64,000 nucleotides of DNA from Schauerella fraxinea (GCA_030849945.1 JAVDKK010000002.1:496001-560000); one strand, 5' to 3'. Shown: positions 24,995 to 34,057, counted from the first letter of the stretch. Notes: generated by a model from the letters alone, not told the origin. A program made the numbers and translations.

Positions 24995-26191
24995 TCAAGC
25001 GCTGAGAAAGCGCTCTGTGAGCCGGCACCAGAAGGCTGCACCCACGCTCAAATTGGCGTCGTTGAAATCGAACTTCGGATTATGCAGATCGCGTCCGCCG
25101 TCTGACGGGCCATTGCCCAACCGCACCAGGGCACCCGGCACCACCTGCTGCATATAGGCGAAGTCTTCGCTGCCCATGCGCCGCGGCGTGTTTTCGACGA
25201 TGTCGTCTTCCCCCACGAGTTCACGCGCCACGGATAGCGCCAGTGCATTTGCGGCGATGTCGTTATCGACGACTGGGTAGCCGGCGATGTAATCGATTTC
25301 GACGCGTGCGTCATACGCCTCAGCGGTCGAATGGCAAATGCGCTCGATGCGGTCCTTCAGTTTTTTGCGCACTTCGGGGTCGAAGGAACGTACCGAGATG
25401 CCGATTTCGCCTTCGGCCGGAATCACGTTCAATGCATCGCCACAGCGCATGCGTCCTACCGTCACCACGGCCGACTCATTGGGATCGATATTGCGGGACA
25501 CGATCGTCTGCAATGCCATCACGATCGCGGCACATACCACCACAGTGTCGACCGAGTGATGCGGGCGCGCGGCATGGCCACCATGCCCAAACACTTTGAT
25601 GAATACGCGATCGCCTGCGGCCAGAAACGTCCCTTCACGAAACAGAAACTCCCCTTGCGGTGCGCCGGGATGATTGTGAATGGCGTAAATCACATCGCAC
25701 GGAAAGCGATCGAAGAGTCCCTCTTCAACCATCGTCTTGCCGCCGCTGTTAAAGCCAGCCTCTTCCGCGGGTTGAAAAATGAGATTGAGTGTGCCGGAGA
25801 AATTTTTCGTCAACGCCAAATGCTTCGCGGCCCCGAGCAGCATCGTCATATGGCCATCGTGGCCACAGGCATGCATCAGTCCCGTGTGCTCGCTGGCGTA
25901 AGGCAAACCCGTTTGTTCGGCGATCGGCAAGGCATCCATATCGGCGCGCAGGCCGAGCCGTTTCGTACCGGCACCTACCTTCATCGTCGCCACCAGACCC
26001 GTGCCGGCAATGCCGGTGGTGACGGTGTAACCCCAGGACTTCAGTTTCTCGATAATGAAGCTCGAGGTGGCGTTTTCCTTGTAGGCGAGTTCGGGGCGCT
26101 GATGGAAACCCTGGCGGATGGTTGCCAGCTCGTCTTGAATATATTGCAGATCGTCGATGGTGGTGAAAACGGGTGCGCTGGTGGTATTCAT
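24995..26191 (-). CDS. M20-family amidohydrolase (hippurate hydrolase-like)
   Basis: 398 residues. 'LRADMDALPI' (81-90), 'HACGHDGH' (107-114) and 'FQPAEEAGFNSGG' (Glu 143-144) give the metal site, and 'VFGHGGHAARPH' the lid-domain His. It hydrolyses N-acyl amino acids. It is related in type to the enzyme at 7078-8277 but clearly diverged, and has no cotranscribed partner gene. Confidence 0.92.
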   Translation of the reverse strand: MNTTSAPVFTTIDDLQYIQDELATIRQGFHQRPELAYKENATSSFIIEKLKSWGYTVTTGIAGTGLVATMKVGAGTKRLGLRADMDALPIAEQTGLPYASEHTGLMHACGHDGHMTMLLGAAKHLALTKNFSGTLNLIFQPAEEAGFNSGGKTMVEEGLFDRFPCDVIYAIHNHPGAPQGEFLFREGTFLAAGDRVFIKVFGHGGHAARPHHSVDTVVVCAAIVMALQTIVSRNIDPNESAVVTVGRMRCGDALNVIPAEGEIGISVRSFDPEVRKKLKDRIERICHSTAEAYDARVEIDYIAGYPVVDNDIAANALALSVARELVGEDDIVENTPRRMGSEDFAYMQQVVPGALVRLGNGPSDGGRDLHNPKFDFNDANLSVGAAFWCRLTERFLSA

Positions 26192-26306
26192 GGAGGATGC
26201 AAACGGAAGTGGTGTGAACTGCCGTCAAGCGTAACGCAGGTGGAAAAAGCCTGCAGTCCATATGTTCCCTACTTCTGACGTGACCGGTAAAGGAAACCGA
26301 TCCAAC

Positions 26307-26771
26307 CTAAAGAAAACCGATCCAACGTCCAGCCAAAACGGCACCAAACCACACTGTGAGCGACGCTGATGCGTGCAGGCGCATGGCAGTCGAAATTTCG
26401 CCCGTGTCGAGCGCGTGGCGCCAGGCGGCGCGGCGATGCAGCCATGCCGCATTCAACACGCCCAATACGACCAGTCCCACTTTGATCAAAAAGGCCGAAT
26501 TCTCGACGTATTCATGGGGCCGCACGGAAAACAGCCACAGCCCAGTGACCATTGCTGCGATCAATCCATAGCGGGCAAGACGCGAGAGGTACGGCCCGAT
26601 GATCCCGAACGGGAGCGCGCGTGCTGCACCCAGCATGCGGCAGTCGAGTCCGACGATCGCGCCGATCAAGACGCCCAGCGCTGCAATGTGTGCCGCATTC
26701 ACGAACACATACACATTGGGCGATCGCTGCAGATATATAGCGGGCGCGAGGCTGCCTATCCAGTCGAGCAT
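26307..26771 (-). CDS. DUF6644-type small membrane protein
   Basis: 154 residues, about four membrane spans, from the ATG at 26771 (25 bases after the upstream gene's stop). 'YVFVNAAHIAALGVLIGAIV' and 'HASASLTVWFGAVLAGRWIG' place His residues in or next to membrane helices, like small cytochrome-b-like or copper-resistance-type membrane proteins. Pairing with a DUF6152 gene is familiar for this family. Function unknown. Confidence 0.7.
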   Translation of the reverse strand: MLDWIGSLAPAIYLQRSPNVYVFVNAAHIAALGVLIGAIVGLDCRMLGAARALPFGIIGPYLSRLARYGLIAAMVTGLWLFSVRPHEYVENSAFLIKVGLVVLGVLNAAWLHRRAAWRHALDTGEISTAMRLHASASLTVWFGAVLAGRWIGFL

Positions 26772-26796
26772 TGCGTGTGTTACCGCTTTGCCTGTG

Positions 26797-27186
26797 CTAA
26801 CGCTTTGCCTGGATGCGCTCGGGGTAGATGTCGTACGTTTTACCGCCAACGGTAACCTGCACGGCTTTCATCCGCTTCTCGGCGTGATCTTCAGCGCGGT
26901 TACCGGTGGCGGTGATCGTGTCGCCCACTTTGGCCGACCCTTCCACGAAGCCCGATCGCTGGGTTTGCGAGGGATTGCCCAATTCGACGCGCCATACCCC
27001 GTCGTTTGCCGTTTCGATATCCATCGTGGGATGAGGCGGTGCGATCTGTACTGCTTTTACCGTGCCGGATAACTGGATTTGTTCGGCGTCCGCCCACGAC
27101 CAACCGTGGTGCGCCCAGGCACTGGTGGCGAACAGACCGGCGGCGAAAAGCGCCATGGATGATCGCGTGAGAAAACGAGTAGACAT
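26797..27186 (-). CDS. DUF6152-type secreted protein
   Basis: 129 residues: signal peptide MSTRFLTRSSMALFAAGLFA cut before 'HHGWSWADAEQIQ'. The mature N-terminal HH, 'LSGTVKAVQIAPPHPTMDI' and 'KVGDTITATGNRAED' match DUF6152 (an OB-like beta fold, sometimes metal-associated). It is cotranscribed with the membrane protein that follows, suggesting an envelope pair. Confidence 0.8.
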   Translation of the reverse strand: MSTRFLTRSSMALFAAGLFATSAWAHHGWSWADAEQIQLSGTVKAVQIAPPHPTMDIETANDGVWRVELGNPSQTQRSGFVEGSAKVGDTITATGNRAEDHAEKRMKAVQVTVGGKTYDIYPERIQAKR

Positions 27187-27226
27187 GACCTGCTCCTATG
27201 CGTGGCGCAATTCGCGTCGAATGAAT

Positions 27227-27694
27227 TTACAGGAACGACTTGCCCTGCTTGAGGACTTGATCACAGGCTTTCTTGGTCAATTCCTGCTTGAGCCCGCCGC
27301 CTTTGAGGTCGACATTTTGGCCGTCTTTGCCGGTCAATAGGCCGCCCAAACCCGCCATATAGCCCGTGTCGGTTTTCTTGGCTTCGGGAGTAGCTCCCGA
27401 CAATTTGCCAAGCAGCTTATCTTTCACGCCGGTGGCCGCGTTCGCATTCAAATAATTATTCTTCATGCAAAACTCCAGCACCCCGGCCACGTTACCCATG
27501 CTACCGGAGGTCATCGACGACATCGACATGCCACCCAGTCCTGACGCATTGGTCGTGCTGCCCGCGGCGCTTCCCTGCCCCAGTCCGCCAAGCTGACCTT
27601 TGACGGCATCCATCAATTGGGCTTGAGCGGCGCTCACGGGGAGAAGGCTCGCCACAGCGGCGGCAAGGGCAATCGCATTCAAATGTTTACGCAT
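27227..27694 (-). CDS. DUF2501-family (YjjA-like) secreted protein
   Basis: 155 residues with signal peptide to 'SAAQAQL'. A low-complexity Gly/Ser/Met stretch follows (residues about 35-70), then the conserved 'GVLEFCMKNNYLNANAATGV' and 'KKACDQVLKQGKSFL', with two cysteines that could pair. The DUF2501 role is unknown; E. coli YjjA is periplasmic. Confidence 0.85.
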   Translation of the reverse strand: MRKHLNAIALAAAVASLLPVSAAQAQLMDAVKGQLGGLGQGSAAGSTTNASGLGGMSMSSMTSGSMGNVAGVLEFCMKNNYLNANAATGVKDKLLGKLSGATPEAKKTDTGYMAGLGGLLTGKDGQNVDLKGGGLKQELTKKACDQVLKQGKSFL

Positions 27695-27911
27695 GGAGAT
27701 GTCCTCTTCTATTCGCGGTTCATCCTAGCCCTGCGGATTTGAGATCACAAGCGCATGCCATTCGCATACTCGCCGTTTATAGGCGGCCCGTGTCACAAAG
27801 GACGCGCCGGCTGCATGGGCGTCATAGGCAAAGGGGATGATCCGCACGGACACAATTCTGGATGTAAAGTTCTCCAAGCATTTATTCATCCTGGTTGAGA
27901 GGTTTGCCCTA

Positions 27912-28679
27912 ATGCGCCGTCTGCGCTTTCTAACCAGTCGGCATCGTTCGCCGTCCACCAACCGCATGTTCGGTCTCTTGCTCGCTTTCAACGCCGGAGC
28001 GATCAACGCAGGCGGATTTCTGGTGCTGCACGTGTATACGTCGCACATGACGGGATTTGCGTCGCAGTTCGCCGACGGCTTGGTGATGGGTGACATGCGC
28101 ATCCTGCTTGGCGCGCTGGGGGCGATCTTGTCGTTCATCTCGGGGGCATCGGTGTGCGCGATGCTCGTGAACTGGGGCCGCCAGCATCGTCTGCAGAGTG
28201 TCTATGCCTTGCCGCTCTTGCTTGAGGCAGCGCTGTTGTTTCCGTTTGGACTCGCCGGCGCCATGACGTTGGCTTGGAACACCCCGTTTGCCGTACCCAC
28301 AACGGTGCTCTTGCTGTCATTCATCATGGGTCTGCAAAACGCAGTGGGTTCGAAAACCTCCCGGGGTGGCATTCGAACCACGCACATGACAGGCAATATC
28401 ACGGATCTGGGCATGGAGCTGGGCAAGATGCTGTATTGGAACCGAGCGACCGATGAAAATGAACGCCGCGCCGTACGTCATGACGCCCAACGTTTGCGCA
28501 CGTGCACGGGTCTGATTGTGATGTTCGTGACGGGGGGCATCGCAGGCGCGGTTGGATTCCAGCACCTGGGATTTGTTTGCGTCGTTCCTCTGGCGGCGAT
28601 ATTGCTTGCCCTTTCACTGCCGCCGCTCGTCAAGGACGCTGCTGCCTACAGCGCGCATCGTCCGCAAAAGCATCACTAA
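27912..28679 (+). CDS. DUF1275 (YoaK)-family membrane protein
   Basis: 255 residues, about six spans. 'AFNAGAINAGGFLVLHVYTS', 'HMTGFASQFADGLVM' and 'RTTHMTGNITDLGMELGKM' hold the repeated HMTG motif typical of the family. Start 27912 is preferred because GAGAGG lies just ahead and the residues encoded upstream are not conserved-looking. Transport function is suspected for the family but unproven. Confidence 0.88.
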   Translation: MRRLRFLTSRHRSPSTNRMFGLLLAFNAGAINAGGFLVLHVYTSHMTGFASQFADGLVMGDMRILLGALGAILSFISGASVCAMLVNWGRQHRLQSVYALPLLLEAALLFPFGLAGAMTLAWNTPFAVPTTVLLLSFIMGLQNAVGSKTSRGGIRTTHMTGNITDLGMELGKMLYWNRATDENERRAVRHDAQRLRTCTGLIVMFVTGGIAGAVGFQHLGFVCVVPLAAILLALSLPPLVKDAAAYSAHRPQKHH

Positions 28680-28810
28680 CATCCCGTATTTAATAGATAT
28701 TCGAAGATTTGGGCGCATCCCGTTACCATTTCGACGCATCCAAATCAATGCGTCGCGCGTATGTCCTGAGGAGCCGGCGCATTCGCGCCTGCAAGCACTT
28801 AGGAGCAATG

Positions 28811-29023
28811 ATGAAGTTGGAGAATGCGCTCTCGAATCTTCAGGATGCCAGTGAGCGTTATGAAGCAGTGGCCGACGATGCAGCAAAGCCACTTGCCTCG
28901 CTTGATTACGCTGCATATGCCCAGGCCGCTTACGAGCTGCGCCATGCCCGCGAAGTCGTCGAAGCTGCGATCGAAAAGAACGCAGCCGCCGCTCAGCGCG
29001 TACCGATGCGGCGCCGCGGCTAG
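28811..29023 (+). CDS. Small helical hypothetical protein (70 aa)
   Basis: The ATG at 28811 has AGGAG 5 bases upstream; another ATG at 28808 is too close to it. The protein (MKLENALSNLQDASERYEAV, then 'YAAYAQAAYELRHAREVVEA') is rich in Ala, Glu and Arg, with heptad-like spacing of hydrophobics that predicts one or two long helices. Its stop overlaps the convergent nudC stop by 4 bases. No family recognised. Confidence 0.6.
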   Translation: MKLENALSNLQDASERYEAVADDAAKPLASLDYAAYAQAAYELRHAREVVEAAIEKNAAAAQRVPMRRRG

Positions 29024-29790
29024 CGGTCGGTTGGGCCGCCCGGCAAATGGGCCCGAATCAACAAGCCGGCGATGGACATGCGACCGGCAATCTCGGGCAA
29101 TGTGTCGTGCGGCCCAAACCAACGCGCTTCGGCAATCTCGTCTTCCTGCACGGCGATCTCGCCGCTGAGATATTCGGCGGTATACGCTACCATCAGCGAA
29201 TGCGGGAATGGCCATGGTTGGCTACCGAAGTACTGCAGGTTATGCACCCGCAGTCCCACCTCCTCAAATACCTCGCGATGCACGGTTTGCTCGATGCTCT
29301 CCCCAACCTCGACAAATCCTGCGAGCGCGGTATGGCGCGCGGTGGGCGAGCCGGTGTGCTTGGCGAGCAAAATCTGGTCGCCCTTCTTGATCAGCACCAT
29401 CATGGCCGGCGAAATTCGCGGATAGGCCGATAATCCGCACTGCGGGCAACGCATGCAAAATTCGGTATCGGATTGCACCGTGGCGGTGGCACACGCGCCA
29501 CAATAGCGATGCGTGCGGGCCCATTCGGCAATTTGAAAGGCACGGCCAGCGAGCGCCATGGTGGCATCGTCGAGCACGCCAAACAGCGAACGTAATTTCT
29601 TGAAGGCAAATCCTGGCGGTGCGTCGCTCGCCCGTTCGACGAAAGCGGTACGGCCCGGTTTGTCGGGTTGGCGCCAGAGCGACTGCGCATTGACGGCGGC
29701 CAAGCCCGCGGTGTCGAAAATGCCGTCATCCGGCAAGGCGCTGGACGTGTCATCGACCAGCAGTTCATCACCCCGAAACACGAAATTCAC
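29020..29790 (-). CDS. nudC: NAD(+) diphosphatase / mRNA decapping enzyme NudC
   Basis: 256 residues. The zinc ribbon has C97, C100, C115 and C118. The Nudix box is 'GFVEVGESIEQTVHREVFEE' starting at 157, and the NudC-specific 'SQPWPFPHS' is at 189-197. The enzyme splits NAD(H) to NMN(H) and AMP and removes NAD caps from RNA. All catalytic Glu residues are present. Monocistronic. Confidence 0.95.
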   Translation of the reverse strand: MNFVFRGDELLVDDTSSALPDDGIFDTAGLAAVNAQSLWRQPDKPGRTAFVERASDAPPGFAFKKLRSLFGVLDDATMALAGRAFQIAEWARTHRYCGACATATVQSDTEFCMRCPQCGLSAYPRISPAMMVLIKKGDQILLAKHTGSPTARHTALAGFVEVGESIEQTVHREVFEEVGLRVHNLQYFGSQPWPFPHSLMVAYTAEYLSGEIAVQEDEIAEARWFGPHDTLPEIAGRMSIAGLLIRAHLPGGPTDR

Positions 29791-29937
29791 AGTACTTCCT
29801 CATCGCATGCTTGATAAGAACGATAGTAGAAGAAAATCCGATATCGAAATGGCATAGTTCAATCGCAAGAAACGAATTTTTCTCGCGCCGGCGTACGCCT
29901 ACAGTGACCTCATCGGAGCTTTTCATTCAAGATCATC

Positions 29938-31023
29938 ATGTCAACGATCTCGCATCCCTTAGCTGTAAACGATCTTTTCGCGGACGACAATGCCCGCTGG
30001 CACGCCGTGCTGGCACGCGATTCGACAGCTGACGACGCCTTCGTTTATGCCGTCAAAACGACGGGGGTCTATTGCCGCCCCAGCGCGTCGGCGAGGCTGC
30101 CGAAGCGAGAGAATGTGATTTTCTTCGACACAGCGGCGGCCGCCGAGGCTGCGGGTTTTCGTCCCAGCCGCCGGGCCGATGCCGATCACACCGCAGCGGC
30201 CGCCAAGCGTGCGGCGCTCGTAGCGCAGGCGTGCCGTGCGATCGAAACCGCTGCCATGTCCCCCAATCTAGACGACCTGGCAGCGCAAGCCGGCATGAGC
30301 CCGTTCCACTTCCATCGGGTGTTCAAGGCAGAAACCGGCGTGACGCCCAAGGCCTACGCCAATGCTGCCCGCGCGCGCCGCATGCGCGATGAGCTGGCGG
30401 CGGCCAGCGGCACCATTACGGCTGCGATCTACGAAGCGGGGTTCAACTCGAACAGCCGCTTTTATGAAACTTCCCAGGCGCTGCTCGGCATGCCCGCCCG
30501 GGATTACCGCAATGGCGGGCACAACGCCGAAATTCGCTTTGCCGTTGGCCAATGTAATTTGGGTGCCATCCTGGTGGCGCAAAGCCAGCACGGCATATGC
30601 GCCATTTTTCTGGGACCGGAGCCCGACACGCTGGTGCGCGATCTGCAGGATCAGTTTCCCAAGGCTCGGCTGATCGGCGGCGACGGCACGTTTGAACGCT
30701 TGATCGCCGAGGTCGTGGGATTTATCGAAGCCCCTGCTATCGGCCTGAATCTGCCGTTGGATGTACGCGGCACGGCGTTTCAACAACGCGTGTGGCAGGC
30801 GCTGCGTGAGATTCCGCCGGGACGCACGGCGAGCTATACCGATATTGCCCAACGCATTGGGCAGCCGAAAGCCGTACGGGCCGTCGCGCAAGCATGCGCC
30901 GCCAACCGGCTGGCAGTGGCGATTCCCTGCCATCGGGTCGTGCGCCGCGACGGCGATCTATCCGGCTATCGATGGGGCGTGGAACGCAAACGCGAATTGC
31001 TGCAGCGTGAAGCTGCAGGCTGA
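29938..31023 (+). CDS. ada: Ada-type regulator / O6-methylguanine-DNA methyltransferase with a degraded zinc site
   Basis: 361 residues: N-Ada domain (1-85), AraC-type helix-turn-helix domain (about 88-185) and methyltransferase domain (about 190-361) with the acceptor Cys in 'AIPCHRVV' (C331). In E. coli four cysteines (C38, C42, C69, C72) bind zinc and C38 takes methyl from phosphotriesters. Here only the first remains (C46 in 'GVYCRPSASARL'). The other positions are A50, S77 and A80 ('GFRPSRRADAD'). O6-methylguanine repair should work; phosphotriester sensing should not. Four bases separate it from the convergent gene. Confidence 0.93.
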   Translation: MSTISHPLAVNDLFADDNARWHAVLARDSTADDAFVYAVKTTGVYCRPSASARLPKRENVIFFDTAAAAEAAGFRPSRRADADHTAAAAKRAALVAQACRAIETAAMSPNLDDLAAQAGMSPFHFHRVFKAETGVTPKAYANAARARRMRDELAAASGTITAAIYEAGFNSNSRFYETSQALLGMPARDYRNGGHNAEIRFAVGQCNLGAILVAQSQHGICAIFLGPEPDTLVRDLQDQFPKARLIGGDGTFERLIAEVVGFIEAPAIGLNLPLDVRGTAFQQRVWQALREIPPGRTASYTDIAQRIGQPKAVRAVAQACAANRLAVAIPCHRVVRRDGDLSGYRWGVERKRELLQREAAG

Positions 31024-31027
31024 CGGG

Positions 31028-31474
31028 TCAACGCAGCGGATCCGCGTCCAAAGGCGCGGCGCTCTCGAGTGTGTAGCCGATGTCGTCGGCCACTTCGCGC
31101 AGAATGTTTTGCGCCAGATTGAAGGCCGTGTTGGCAGCCGGCACGCCGGCGTAAATGGCGTTTTGGAGCAACACCTCCTTCAATTCGTCCGGCGTGATAC
31201 GCGACTCGTCCTGGGCGAGCAGTCCGGCACGGGTATGCAGCTCGAACTCCTCCCAGCGCGCCAAGGCGAGCGTCACGCTCAACACCATCATCCGGCGCGT
31301 TTTGCGCTCGAGGCCCGGTCGGCTCCAGATATCGTTCCACGCATAGCGGGTAATCAGGTTTTGGTACTCGGCGGTGAACGTGGTGGCGCGCGATAGCGAT
31401 CGCTCCACCCAGGCGTCGCCGAGCACGGCACGGCGGTTATTGAGGCCTTGCTCGAAATCGTCAGTGCGGCTCAT
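31028..31474 (-). CDS. Carboxymuconolactone decarboxylase-family protein (PcaC-like)
   Basis: 148 residues. 'ERKTRRMMVLSVTLALARWE', 'EFELHTRAGL' and 'VLLQNAIYAGVPAANTAFNL' match PcaC closely, including the His in the ELHTR motif. PcaC makes 3-oxoadipate enol-lactone in protocatechuate breakdown. No other pca genes are here; it closes a three-gene operon with a cyclase and a Bug gene (15-base gap), so its substrate may differ. Confidence 0.85.
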   Translation of the reverse strand: MSRTDDFEQGLNNRRAVLGDAWVERSLSRATTFTAEYQNLITRYAWNDIWSRPGLERKTRRMMVLSVTLALARWEEFELHTRAGLLAQDESRITPDELKEVLLQNAIYAGVPAANTAFNLAQNILREVADDIGYTLESAAPLDADPLR

Positions 31475-31488
31475 GTGCTTGGTTCCAA

Positions 31489-32460
31489 TCAGTTCGCGGT
31501 GATGTTGTTGGCGCGCACGACCTCGCCCCAGCGCGATTGCTCGGCGTCGACGAAGGCGGCGAACGCGGCGGACGAACTGCCCACGGGCGTCAGTCCCAAC
31601 TTGGCGAGTTTCTCTTTCGTATCGGGTCGCGAAAGCGCCTTCTGGACCAGGGCCTGCAACTTGGCGACGACTTCGGGCGGGGTGCCCGCCGGCAGGAAGA
31701 AGCCGTTCCACTCGACCACATCGAAGTTCTTGATCCCCGCTTCCGTAACCGTGGGCACATCGGGCAGCTCAGGCATGCGTTTGGCCGATGACACGGCGAG
31801 CGCACGCAGTTTGTGGCCGGCCACGTAGTTCAGGCTAGACGCAGCGTTGGCAAAGTACATGTCGACTTGACCGCCCATCACATCCACGATCGCGGGCGCG
31901 CCGCCCTTGTACGGAATGTGTACCAGGTCGATATCGGCATCCTTTTTGAGGAGTTCCGCCGCCATCTGGGCCAGGCTGCCTGGGCCATACGAGGCGAACG
32001 TGTACTTGCCGGGGCTTTGTTTGGCCGCCTTCAGCACATCGGGCAAAGACGTGAACGGCGAGTTGGGCGCAACGACGAGAATATTAGGCACACTCACCGC
32101 CTGCGACACAGGGATGAAGTCTTTTTTAGCGTCGTAAGGCAGCTTGCGCAGCACCGGGTTGATGGCGAATGCCGAGGCATCGTACAACACGGTATAGCCG
32201 TCGGGTGCCGCGCGCGCCACGGCGGCCGCCCCGATGGAGCCGCTGGCCCCCCCCTTGTTTTCGATCACCACGCTTTGCCCTGATGCTTCGCCCATGCCTT
32301 GCGCGATGATGCGTGCGGCATTATCGGCGCCGCCACCTGCCGAATAAGGGACGACGACGGTAATCGGCTGGCTGGGATAGTCCGCAGCGTTTGCATACGC
32401 TGCGGTGCCCATCAAAGCGAACGCGCTCGCGCACGCCCGCAGCATCGTGCTGTGTGTCAT
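31489..32460 (-). CDS. Bug-family (TctC-like) periplasmic binding protein
   Basis: 323 residues with signal peptide MTHSTMLRACASAFALMGTA ending at 'ANAAD'. 'YPSQPITVVVPYSAGGGADN', 'IENKGGASGSIG' and 'AAPDGYTVLYD' define the family. GGAGA lies ahead of 32460. It is the middle gene of the cyclase-Bug-PcaC operon. Confidence 0.92.
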   Translation of the reverse strand: MTHSTMLRACASAFALMGTAAYANAADYPSQPITVVVPYSAGGGADNAARIIAQGMGEASGQSVVIENKGGASGSIGAAAVARAAPDGYTVLYDASAFAINPVLRKLPYDAKKDFIPVSQAVSVPNILVVAPNSPFTSLPDVLKAAKQSPGKYTFASYGPGSLAQMAAELLKKDADIDLVHIPYKGGAPAIVDVMGGQVDMYFANAASSLNYVAGHKLRALAVSSAKRMPELPDVPTVTEAGIKNFDVVEWNGFFLPAGTPPEVVAKLQALVQKALSRPDTKEKLAKLGLTPVGSSSAAFAAFVDAEQSRWGEVVRANNITAN

Positions 32461-32512
32461 GTGTTGTCTCCGCATCCCTTGGGGATTGTTGTCGTGGGTA
32501 GATGTGTGGATA

Positions 32513-33517
32513 TTAGACGGTGGCGATGGGATTGACGGGTGCGCCCACCAGTCCCGGCAGATTCATGGGCGCAGCGGTCAGGAAAAATGCATGTCGGCCA
32601 TTGGCCTTCAACCATGCGGCCAGCTCGGTCAGGTACCAGAGCTCGCCCAAAGGCAGGCCGAGCTTGAAAAGGCACTGCTCATGCAACGGCAATAGCGGTC
32701 CACTGGGCACGTTCAAGGTGTGATTGCGTTGTTCGACAGCATGATTGTCCGCGGCGATGGCGGCGATGCGGCTGCGCTTGATCCAGGCGAGCAGCTCGGC
32801 GTCGCCGCCGTCGAGCACGCAGCAACTGGTGCGCAGACGCTCCTGCTCGTCGGCGCTTAATGTGAGCGCAAGGTCGGCCAAACCGGTGTGCAAACACAGC
32901 ACATCGCCCGGGTGCACGACGACGTTGTCGGCCGCCATGACCTGCTGCAGATCCTTCAACGACACGCGGCGAAAATCATCGCCGAAATGCGCGCGTAGAT
33001 CGACCATCACGCCACGTCCCTGAATGCCGTGCGTGGCCATGGGCGCAATGGATAAATTCGCCGTGCCCTGAAAATCGCCGTCGTGCGGCTCGCTTACCGC
33101 GAATCCGTTGTAGCCCGTGGGTACAGGTTGGCCATTGCCGTGCGGGTCGAAAAGCGATCCCACATGGGCCAAGGCATCCCATTGCGTGGAGTACTGCGGC
33201 GACAACGTCACGCTGTCGTCGCTGATCACATCGGTAGCGCCGGGAACGTCGTTGGCCAGCGGATACCGGTAAACGGGTACGCCATTCTTCTGCGCCGCGC
33301 GGATGACCGGGCCCTTGCGGCGCGGATTGAGCACAGGCGCACGCGGCACGTTCAAGGGCAGACTGAGCGAGAACGAGAGCCCCTGCTGAATCTCGCGCGC
33401 GGCGCGCAGGCGCTGGTCGGCCTGGAGAAAGTTGAGCGTGCCCAGTTGATCGTCCGGGCCGAAATCGCCCCAATTTGAGCCGTCGGGCCGGGTCGTCCAT
33501 CGTGGGGATGTGGTCAA
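32513..33517 (-). CDS. Cyclase-family metal hydrolase (kynurenine formamidase-like fold)
   Basis: 334 residues. 'GTLNFLQADQRLRAAREIQQ', 'YSTQWDALAHVGSLFD' (in place of the HxGTHxDxPxH motif of KynB), 'HPGDVLCLHTGLADL' and 'IAAIAADNHAVEQ' are present. The family hydrolyses amides or opens lactones and rings with a metal; this long subgroup has few characterised members. First gene of the operon ending in the PcaC-like gene, so a ring-cleavage or lactone pathway is plausible. Confidence 0.85.
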   Translation of the reverse strand: MTTSPRWTTRPDGSNWGDFGPDDQLGTLNFLQADQRLRAAREIQQGLSFSLSLPLNVPRAPVLNPRRKGPVIRAAQKNGVPVYRYPLANDVPGATDVISDDSVTLSPQYSTQWDALAHVGSLFDPHGNGQPVPTGYNGFAVSEPHDGDFQGTANLSIAPMATHGIQGRGVMVDLRAHFGDDFRRVSLKDLQQVMAADNVVVHPGDVLCLHTGLADLALTLSADEQERLRTSCCVLDGGDAELLAWIKRSRIAAIAADNHAVEQRNHTLNVPSGPLLPLHEQCLFKLGLPLGELWYLTELAAWLKANGRHAFFLTAAPMNLPGLVGAPVNPIATV

Positions 33518-33664
33518 GATGCTGTCTCCTCATGCGCCGGCCGGTCGCATCGCGCCGGCGTGTGTCGTGGGGTGCTCCGGCCCGCCGCGTGATCGCGGTC
33601 TCGTGCTGGGGCAGATCGAACGATACCTGTTTAAATACCGGGTTTGCACGCCGACGTCCACGCA

Positions 33665-33898
33665 ATGAAACCCGAAGACCTACAGAAGCTCGTCACCATG
33701 GAAATGCCTTATGGGCGCTACCAGGGCCGTTTGATCGCCGATCTGCCTGCTACCTATCTGCATTGGTTTGCCCGCGAGGGCTTTCCCCCAGGCGAAATCG
33801 GCCGTCTACTGGAGCTGATGCGCGAGATCGATCACAATGGCTTGAAGCCGCTGTTGAATCCGCTGCGCGACCCCAATCGTCCGCCCTATGAAGCTTGA
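33665..33898 (+). CDS. DUF3820-family small protein
   Basis: 77 residues: 'MEMPYGRYQGRLIADLPATY' and 'LHWFAREGFPPGEIGRLLEL' match the DUF3820 (putative quorum-regulated virulence factor) fold. The last codons (Tyr-Glu-Ala-stop) form the first unit of the repeat array that follows. Confidence 0.85.
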   Translation: MKPEDLQKLVTMEMPYGRYQGRLIADLPATYLHWFAREGFPPGEIGRLLELMREIDHNGLKPLLNPLRDPNRPPYEA

Positions 33899-34057
33899 TC
33901 GTGAAACTTGATCGTGAAGCCGTACCTTTAAGCATGATTTTTGAGCATGTGATCTTGAAGCATCATCTTTAGGCCTGATCTTCGAGCCTGCGCTTGAAGC
34001 ATGATCTGCGAGCCTGACCGTGAAGCCTGATCGTTACGCTTGACTGTTGAGCCACTG
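33890..34057. repeat. Degenerate tandem array, unit about 13 bp, starting in a stop codon region
   Basis: GAAGCTTGATCGT (33890-33902, the last codons and stop of the DUF3820 gene) is followed by GAAACTTGATCGT and then about ten looser copies such as GAAGCATGATCTGC, GAGCCTGACCGT and GAAGCCTGATCGTT. Copies nearest the gene are the best conserved. The array fills most of the gap before the YeeE/YedE gene at 34086. Confidence 0.8.
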
